Source: an uncultured Muribaculaceae bacterium
GTDB lineage: Bacteria > Bacteroidota > Bacteroidia > Bacteroidales > Muribaculaceae
Assembly (NCBI GenBank): GCA_910583795.1
Contig: CAJTZQ010000035.1
Location: 1 to 31,634, forward strand
Direction: 5' to 3'
DNA: 31,634 nucleotides
The translations under genes were made by a program, and so were the position numbers. This document shows positions 26,786 through 31,634 of the stretch, piece by piece. Under the pieces are notes generated by a model, which was not told where the DNA came from, searched no databases, and worked only from the letters and a program-made list of their open reading frames with translations. Each line of letters starts with the position of its first letter. Position 1 is the first letter of the stretch.

Positions 26786-27484
26786 ATGAAGAAATATATA
26801 TTATCACTCGCTATTCCCGTGCTGGCGCTCATGATGGGCGGTTGCAGCAAGGATACCGAAGACACCACTTGGGTGACCTACTACCCCCAGATGACAATGA
26901 AAGGCGACACCTACATGAACTGGGAGGCTGGCAAGGCATTTCAGGATCCCGGTGTCACAATCGTAATGAACAACGAGGATGTGACAGACCAGATGGTATT
27001 GTCCACACAAATGAACTTGTCTGATCCCCAGCCTGGATTCTATACGCTCACCTATGGCTTCACCAATCCCGACGGCATCGTGGCTAACAGCACCCGCTAT
27101 GTAGCTGTATATTCCGCTGACGATCCAATCGCCGGATATTATGCCACAGATGATCAGTCAAACAGAAACGGATCGGCATTCGTCGGCAGTCAATTTTTCC
27201 CGATTCAGGTTCAGGCGACATCTAATGGCTACGCTGTCAACGACCTTCTCGGTGGTTACTACGCTCTTGGAAGAGGCTATGGCTCAAACTATGCTTTACC
27301 GGGCGTTCTGAGTGTCGACGGTAATGGAACAGTCAACCTCGAAAGCTGGAGTCCTTGTCTCGGATGGCCTGACAATGGTGTTGAAAGTTTTGAACCGGGC
27401 AGTTATGATGCAACCACAAAAACCCTACATTGGGTTGTTGGATATGCAGGCACTCCGTTCGACGTTTATGTAACTAAACTTTAA
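26786..27484 (+). CDS. SusE-position surface lipoprotein with Ig-like domain (BT_2262/DUF5012-like)
   Basis: A 232 aa lipoprotein. Lipobox MMGGC with C20 and the export signal SKDTED. Residues about 30-110 match the bacterial Ig-like arrangement YPQMTMKGDTYMNW, AFQDPGVTIV and YTLTYGFTNPDG, a pattern I associate with DUF5012/BT_2262-type surface glycan-binding lipoproteins. The rest (about 115-232) is a beta-rich domain without a name I can give. It follows SusD by 28 nt and stands where SusE-type ligand-binding proteins sit, so a role in capturing the transporter's ligand is inferred from context. Confidence 0.8.
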   Translation: MKKYILSLAIPVLALMMGGCSKDTEDTTWVTYYPQMTMKGDTYMNWEAGKAFQDPGVTIVMNNEDVTDQMVLSTQMNLSDPQPGFYTLTYGFTNPDGIVANSTRYVAVYSADDPIAGYYATDDQSNRNGSAFVGSQFFPIQVQATSNGYAVNDLLGGYYALGRGYGSNYALPGVLSVDGNGTVNLESWSPCLGWPDNGVESFEPGSYDATTKTLHWVVGYAGTPFDVYVTKL

Positions 27485-27494
27485 TCGTTTTGAT

Positions 27495-27965
27495 ATGAAA
27501 AGAATTATATATATAGCGATTGCGCTTATTACTTTGGCTTTCACTTCATGTGAAAAAGAGGATGTAGGCGGCACTGCAACACAGGCAATGTCCGGCGACT
27601 GGGTCATCACATTCACAGACGGAACTAATTCATGGACAGCGCCTCACGCACTTACCTTCAACACATCGGCAAACCTGCCGGATGAGATATGGGTAAGTGA
27701 TGCAGGAGGATTCTGGGATTTCCAAGTGAAAGCAGCTTGTGACCAGTCTACCATGACATTCCAGACTGATGGCTGGGCTCAAAACGTGGCTTACGATTGC
27801 AAGGTCCGCATCACCAACGGTAAGATTTCATTTAATAGTGTCACTCTTCCAAGCGGTCGTGTTGTCGACGGAATATCATACGACATCGAATTCGATGACG
27901 ATGAAGATGCTATCGTATGGCATGCAACCGGACGCCGTTACACAGGTTTTGCCGAAGATAACTAA
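27495..27965 (+). CDS. Small lipoprotein, Lipid_bd (PF12888-like) family
   Basis: A 156 aa lipoprotein closing the SusC operon, 10 nt after the previous gene. Lipid cysteine C19 (FTSC) followed by EKED. The mature part is a small beta-barrel-like domain, SGDWVITFTDG at the front and GRRYTGFAEDN at the end; the closing RRTGF-EDE signature and the strand with PSGRVVDGISYDIEF are what I recall from the Bacteroidetes lipid-binding putative hydrolase family that accompanies SusC/D genes. Biochemical function is not established for the family to my knowledge. Confidence 0.78.
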   Translation: MKRIIYIAIALITLAFTSCEKEDVGGTATQAMSGDWVITFTDGTNSWTAPHALTFNTSANLPDEIWVSDAGGFWDFQVKAACDQSTMTFQTDGWAQNVAYDCKVRITNGKISFNSVTLPSGRVVDGISYDIEFDDDEDAIVWHATGRRYTGFAEDN

Positions 27966-28020
27966 ACCATTTTCACACTACTATTCACTCACACATTGTG
28001 AATAGCTCCCACAGCTTCCG

Positions 28021-28058
28021 CGCCGGTGCGGATGTGAATCCTTCGCCGGCGTATTTTT
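28021..28058 (+). terminator. Terminator of the SusC operon
   Basis: Stem CGCCGG (28021) / CCGGCG (28046) with an inner stem GGAT-GTGA-ATCC, then TATTTTTCT. It lies 55 nt after the last stop codon. A small upstream inverted repeat TTCAC / GTGAA sits at about 27984-28002. Confidence 0.75.
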
Positions 28059-28225
28059 CTCATACGCGATCTCCTCTCTCCTCATTTTTTTAAATAAGAT
28101 TCGCCGTGTGGGAAACCGGAAGCTTTGCTATTTAATCTATGGCTTATCCCTCACAGATATAAATTGTTTAGGGATAAGCCATAATTATTAATAATATTTT
28201 TGCATTTATTTAACACAAATTTTAA

Positions 28226-28255
28226 TTTCGATTGTTATAATATTGATTAATTTTG
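28226..28255 (+). promoter_or_regulatory. Candidate amtB promoter
   Basis: TAATTTTGC at 28248-28256 matches TAnnTTTG; TTTC at 28226-28229 is a one-mismatch -33 box at 18 nt spacing. Confidence 0.45.
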
Positions 28256-28418
28256 CAGCAAATTTATTTTCAATTGCTCGAGTAATTCACTTTTTAATAT
28301 TATTTTGTTTGATTTTATAAAATTTTCAATCAAAATATCTTTTATGCTTATCTCTGTTAACCCTGATTTCCTATAGCACGAAGCGCTCTTGAATAGGTTC
28401 CACTTAAAACTGAATGTT

Positions 28419-29843
28419 ATGGCATTTCTTAAGGTAAAAAAATTGAATACAGGATGGTTGGCAGTATTCCTGATTATGCTCGGCGTAAGCGTTGCCGGAC
28501 TGTTTGTAACACCGCGTGAAGGTATCTTCGACATGGCAAACGACCATATATTTGCCAACGTGGCATGGATGATTACAGCCACAATATTTGTGCTGATGAT
28601 GACTCCGGGGCTATCTTTCTTTTATGGAGGAATGGTAAGAGCGAAAAACGTGATCTCCACCATGCTGCAAAGCTTCATTGTGATGGGAGTGGTGAGCGTG
28701 GTGTGGGTGATATTCGGCTTCTCGCTCGCATTTGGCAACGACATCTGGCATGTAATAGGGAATCCGGGTGATTTCTTTATGTTTGACAATGTGGGTGTCA
28801 CCAATGTTACAGATGCAACAAATGAATTAAGCCAGATAGGTATAGCCACCACGACCATACCTCTCGCCCTTTTCGCACTTTTTCAGATGAAATTCGCCAT
28901 CATCACCCCATCGCTGATCACGGGCTCGTTTGCGGAAAGAGTGCACTTTGCAGGCTACCTGCTTTTTATGGTGCTCTGGACAATCGTGGTATATTGTCCG
29001 TTGGCGCACTGCACATGGCATCCGGAAGGGCTTTTCGGAATGATGCATGTGCATGATTATGCAGGAGGAATCGTAGTGCATGCCGCTTCAGGTATCGCCG
29101 CCCTCGCCGGAGCCATGTTTTTGGGAAAGAGAACTGAGAAATCGGATTCAAAACCGGCAAATGTGCCGTTTGTGCTTCTCGGAGCGGCTTTACTGTGGCT
29201 CGGATGGTTCGGTTTCAACGGAGGTTCATCGCTCGCAGCCGACGGCATAGCGATTTCTGCATTTCTTAACACCAACACAGCCGCAGCTACGGCAATGGTG
29301 GTATGGATCGCTCTCGACGGATTGCGCGGTCACAAACCGTCGGCAATGGGAGCGGCAATCGGTGCAGTAGTCGGACTGGTGGCGATCACTCCATGTGCAG
29401 GATGGGTGTCGGTAGGTCAAAGCATCTGTATAGCCTTTATAATCACCATATGTTGCAACATGGCATGCAGCTGGAAAAGCTATGGAAAAATGCTTGACGA
29501 CGCTCTCGACGTCTTTCCCACTCACGGACTTGGCGGCATAATAGGCACGGTATTGACAGGGGTATTCGCCTATGATTTCTTTGCCAAGGGAGATCCCGAG
29601 ATGGTTTCCCGTTCCACATTCTTCTGGAACCATATTCTTGTGTTGGTAATGGTTTTCGTATATACTTTCGCAGTAAGTTACGCCCTCTATTGGATCACAG
29701 ACAAAATCATCCCGATGCGCGTGTCAAAGACAAACGAGCAGATAGGTCTTGACCGTTCGCAGCACGACGAAGTCTACGGCGGAGAAACCGGCATCGCCGA
29801 AGACTCCCTCACCACCGACGACTGGTATCGCAACCAAGACTGA
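28419..29843 (+). CDS. amtB: Ammonium transporter AmtB
   Basis: A 474 aa inner-membrane channel-type transporter for ammonium. About eleven to twelve hydrophobic segments. Family motifs: TPGLSFFYGGMVRAKNV (about 62-78), HDYAGGIVVHAASG with the pore histidine H221, WLGWFGFNGGSSLA, and DVFPTHGLGGIIGT with the second pore histidine H369. The ATG at 28419 is preferred to the in-frame TTG 30 nt upstream. The N-terminus is basic (KVKKLN) before a first membrane segment that may act as a signal. No GlnK/PII gene, usual in many bacteria, lies next to it in this window. The first REP-like hairpin after the gene (29899-29917) could also serve as its terminator. Confidence 0.95.
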   Translation: MAFLKVKKLNTGWLAVFLIMLGVSVAGLFVTPREGIFDMANDHIFANVAWMITATIFVLMMTPGLSFFYGGMVRAKNVISTMLQSFIVMGVVSVVWVIFGFSLAFGNDIWHVIGNPGDFFMFDNVGVTNVTDATNELSQIGIATTTIPLALFALFQMKFAIITPSLITGSFAERVHFAGYLLFMVLWTIVVYCPLAHCTWHPEGLFGMMHVHDYAGGIVVHAASGIAALAGAMFLGKRTEKSDSKPANVPFVLLGAALLWLGWFGFNGGSSLAADGIAISAFLNTNTAAATAMVVWIALDGLRGHKPSAMGAAIGAVVGLVAITPCAGWVSVGQSICIAFIITICCNMACSWKSYGKMLDDALDVFPTHGLGGIIGTVLTGVFAYDFFAKGDPEMVSRSTFFWNHILVLVMVFVYTFAVSYALYWITDKIIPMRVSKTNEQIGLDRSQHDEVYGGETGIAEDSLTTDDWYRNQD

Positions 29844-29898
29844 GAGACAAAGCAAACAGAAGCAAAAGCCATGGCAGAAGCAAATTAAAGACCACGAC

Positions 29899-29943
29899 AA
29901 AAGCCCTCTGGGCTTTTCACACAACAAAAAAAGCGGCTTCCCC
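29899..29943 (-). repeat. REP-like element, inverted, left outer copy
   Basis: Palindrome AAAAGCCC-TCT-GGGCTTTT (29899-29917) followed by CACACAACAAAAAAAGCGGC. Read leftward the flank is GCCGCTTTTTTTGTTGTGTG, the same flank as in the other elements. Confidence 0.88.
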
Positions 29944-29947
29944 TAAA

Positions 29948-30136
29948 GCCTCCATCCGAAGCGAAACGCAAGCTGAAATCAGAAGCGAAGCGCAAGCCTC
30001 CATCCGAAGCGAAACGCGAGCTGAAATCAGAAGCGAAGCGCAAGCCTCCATCCGAAGCGAAACGCGAGCTGAAATCAGAAGCGAAGCGCAAGCCTCCATC
30101 CGAAGCGAAACGCGAGCTGAAATCAGAAGCGAAGCG
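29948..30136. repeat. 48 bp tandem array, 3.9 copies
   Basis: Units start at 29948, 29996, 30044 and 30092 and are almost identical; only one base differs between the first and the others. Each unit is itself built from two similar halves with GAAGCGAAACGC and GAAGCGAAGCGC. The last copy runs into the forward REP-like element. Confidence 0.96.
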
Positions 30137-30247
30137 GAGGGCAATATGGCAAGGAGCCGCTTTTTTTGTCCTGTGATCGCCCCGCCGGGGCGATTCCCGA
30201 AGCCTTATTTGCCAGCCGCCGGGGCGATTCCCGAAGCCGCCATTGCT
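30126..30247 (+). repeat. Left direct repeat flanking RAYT, with forward REP-like element
   Basis: About 120 bp that recur at 31472-31593 with few differences. It contains GAGCCGCTTTTTTTGTCC, TGTG and the palindrome ATCGCCCC-GCC-GGGGCGAT (30176-30194), followed by TCCCGAAGCC. The flank can also pair with the inverted element at 29899-29943 through a 15 bp arm (ACAAAAAAAGCGGCT). Confidence 0.93.
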
Positions 30248-30357
30248 AACAGCCGGCGTGATCCCTGCGTGAGTTAATCAGATTTTTCTATCCCAAAAAT
30301 TTGGCATCCTGATCTTTTTATCATAATTTTGGCAGTATAATCAAATTTCTTTCCTCA

Positions 30358-31353
30358 ATGGATCTGGATTCCCAACTTCCGGTTTGGTATAAACCAATAT
30401 CTCATTCATATCTCCGACGAGCACTGTGGCACGACTACAAGTCGCCTTGCAATTACATGATAACATTATCAAAGCATCCGGATCAAAGCAATTTATCTCA
30501 TCTTGACACAGGCATGTTAACGATGCCTGAACCCATTTACCCAAAGCTCTTGCCAACGGGTATGGCGATATCGAGGGCATTCAAGATAACCATAGCCAAA
30601 TATCCCTACATACGACTACTCAAATATGTCATCATGCCTGATCACATGCATTTCATATTGTCTGTAACAAAAGAAACACCCGAACATCTGGGATTCTACA
30701 TCAATAGTATCAAAAGCGCATGTACGCAAGAGAATTGGATGCGGAATGCTAATTGCACAATCTGTCATGTCCCGGTTTTCGCAGAAGGATATAATGACCG
30801 TATTCTGACACAGGCAAACCAATTGAATAACTGGTTTCACTATATATCTGAAAATCCAAAACGATTGTTGATAAAACAATCCTATCCAGAATATTTTCAA
30901 CATGCACAAATACAGATAAAACATGACGAATCCCACCACATATACGGCAATCATTTCCTCCTCTCCACTCCACAGCGGTTTTGGGTTAAATACAGTTCAG
31001 CATTTTCAATCAAGCAAAAAGAGGAGTGGCGCAAGAGATGTATTGAAGAAATTGAAAAAGAATCTGTAATTGTCTCAGCATTTATTCATCCAGAAGAAAA
31101 GAAGATCTTAGAAAGCGCCATCGCCTCTAATGGAAAGATCATCCAAATAGTAGAAAATCCGCTTCTACATAAAGAAAAGCCGGAGAAGAAAAGATTTTAT
31201 CTTTGTGCCGAGGGGAGATTTCTTATAATTTCTCTCAACCAAGAAATTATCAAATATGATCAACACATGACAAAGCCTCGTGCAATCCTCCTTAACGAAC
31301 TTGCCAAAAAGATTACGTGCGTTCCTAACGAAAATTTGCGTATAATCCACTAA
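30358..31353 (+). CDS. REP-associated tyrosine transposase (RAYT, HUH/Y1) with extra C-terminal domain
   Basis: A 331 aa single-strand DNA nuclease/transferase of the IS200-like Y1 family. HUH motif H96-M-H98 in VIMPDHMHFIL; family tail motif GYNDRILTQANQLNNWFHYI with SENPKR, in which Y162 is the likely catalytic tyrosine (Y145 the alternative). RAYT proteins cut and join REP hairpins in known cases; typical ones are about 150-220 aa. Here about 150 residues follow (180-331), with VIVSAFIHPEEKKIL, GKIIQIVEN, KKRFYLCAEGRFLII and KPRAILLNELAKKI, which look like an alternating beta-alpha (Rossmann/DprA-SLOG-like) domain; that assignment is from pattern memory. Both flanks carry REP-like palindromes, as in a REPtron. 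A single intact gene with no terminal inverted repeats of its own. Confidence 0.88.
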   Translation: MDLDSQLPVWYKPISHSYLRRALWHDYKSPCNYMITLSKHPDQSNLSHLDTGMLTMPEPIYPKLLPTGMAISRAFKITIAKYPYIRLLKYVIMPDHMHFILSVTKETPEHLGFYINSIKSACTQENWMRNANCTICHVPVFAEGYNDRILTQANQLNNWFHYISENPKRLLIKQSYPEYFQHAQIQIKHDESHHIYGNHFLLSTPQRFWVKYSSAFSIKQKEEWRKRCIEEIEKESVIVSAFIHPEEKKILESAIASNGKIIQIVENPLLHKEKPEKKRFYLCAEGRFLIISLNQEIIKYDQHMTKPRAILLNELAKKITCVPNENLRIIH

Positions 31354-31364
31354 GACTTTTGAGA

Positions 31365-31404
31365 ATCGCCCCTATGGGCCGATCACACAACAAAAAAAGC
31401 CACT
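31365..31404 (-). repeat. REP-like element, inverted, right outer copy
   Basis: ATCGCCCC-TAT-GGGCCGAT (one mismatch in the stem) followed by CACACAACAAAAAAAGCCAC. It starts 11 nt after the RAYT stop codon and matches the flank of the element at 29899-29943; it may act as the gene's terminator. Confidence 0.85.
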
Positions 31405-31471
31405 TCCACATAAAGCAGGCAGCCCCCGGATCAAAGCAAAAACTATCGAAAGCCATATGGGCGCCCCAATC

Positions 31472-31593
31472 GAAGCGAAGCGGAGGGCAATATGGCAAGG
31501 AGCCGCTTTTTTTGTCCTGTGATCGCCCCGGCGGGGCGATTCTCAAAGCCATATTTGCCAACCGGCGGGGCGATTCCCGAAGCCATATTTGCC
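31472..31593 (+). repeat. Right direct repeat flanking RAYT, with forward REP-like element
   Basis: Second copy of 30126-30247. Palindrome ATCGCCCC-GGC-GGGGCGAT (31522-31540). The loop is the reverse complement of that in the left copy. Upstream only one trace of the 48 bp unit (GAAGCGAAGCGG) is present. Confidence 0.93.
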
Positions 31594-31634
31594 AACCGGC
31601 GGGGCGATTCCCGAAGCCATATTTGCCAACCGGC
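31528..31634. repeat. 34 bp tandem array running off the window end
   Basis: Units start with CCGGCGGGGCGATT at 31528, 31562 and 31596, and a fourth begins at 31630. Each consists of half of the REP palindrome plus CCGAAGCCATATTTGCCAA. The left flank of RAYT holds only one and a half degenerate units (30183-30247). Confidence 0.93.

Larger units (their letters stand above)
27966..28418. other. Region between the SusC operon and amtB
   Basis: No gene seen. It carries the operon terminator, a perfect 14 bp stem TATGGCTTATCCCT / AGGGATAAGCCATA (28138-28183) without a proper U-run, and a candidate amtB promoter with a leader of about 155 nt. Confidence 0.6.
29844..30357. other. Repeat-filled region left of the RAYT gene
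   Basis: No gene is supported. The region consists of an inverted REP-like element, the 48 bp tandem array, a forward REP-like element and a degenerate tail, then about 90 bp of AT-rich leader before the transposase. Open frames through the array on both strands only reflect its 48 bp (16 codon) period. Confidence 0.85.

Noticed and set aside
29948..30136. CRISPR array
   Set aside because: The whole 48 bp unit repeats without unique spacers, and no cas gene is present.
29885..30144. Reading frames coding for repeated RFASD-type peptides on the minus strand and SEAKRE-type peptides on the plus strand
   Set aside because: They arise from the 48 bp tandem array, whose length is a multiple of three and has no stop codon; no start context, signal or homologous domain.

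Overview
The window is most likely a chromosomal segment of a gut Bacteroidales, probably Muribaculaceae-like. The evidence is a hybrid two-component sensor, a SusC/SusD pair, surface lipoproteins with acidic residues after the lipid cysteine, a FecI/FecR-type sigma/anti-sigma pair, and several candidate promoters of the Bacteroidetes TAnnTTTG type. The genus is inference; there is no rRNA or other marker gene to fix it. No tRNA, rRNA, CRISPR array or phage gene was seen.

Layout. (1) 75-6163: a large leftward hybrid two-component system (HTCS) gene, divergent from a GH43 arabinanase-like gene; together they look like a minimal sugar-sensing and degradation unit without SusC/D. (2) 6172-8061: two leftward lipoprotein genes; the second lies between two ~130 bp inverted repeats (6814-6944, 8371-8500), each built from two hairpins. 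(3) 9063-15392: a secreted M1 aminopeptidase, then an ECF sigma factor, a short FecR-like anti-sigma factor (8 nt overlap) and an outer-membrane barrel with an STN signalling domain, i.e. a reduced FecI-FecR-FecA cell-surface signalling operon. (4) 15430-18392, leftward: gluQRS, an aminopeptidase P (ATGA overlap) and mscL with a clear terminator. (5) 18858-21253: gapA and a ROK sugar kinase, each with a strong terminator. (6) 21954-27965: a tight SusC-SusD-lipoprotein-lipoprotein operon ending in a hairpin terminator. (7) 28419-29843: amtB without a neighbouring PII gene. (8) 29844-31634: a REP-associated tyrosine (HUH/Y1) transposase, RAYT, with an unusual C-terminal domain, bracketed by paired palindromes, a 48 bp tandem array and a 34 bp tandem array that runs off the end.

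The most interesting signal is the repeat biology. The RAYT gene sits between two copies of a bipartite palindromic element whose flank (TTTTTTTGT..TGTG) is conserved while the 8 bp stem varies, mostly with compensating changes; a fifth member lies at 21476-21516, about 8.4 kb away, inside a heptanucleotide array. A second, different hairpin family with GTAG/GGAG heads makes up the inverted repeats around the propeller lipoprotein gene. Heptanucleotide tracts (mostly AAACYCA or AAACTCT) occupy several intergenic gaps, including the leader of the M1 peptidase. A perfect 36 bp tandem duplication copies the translation start of the HTCS gene.
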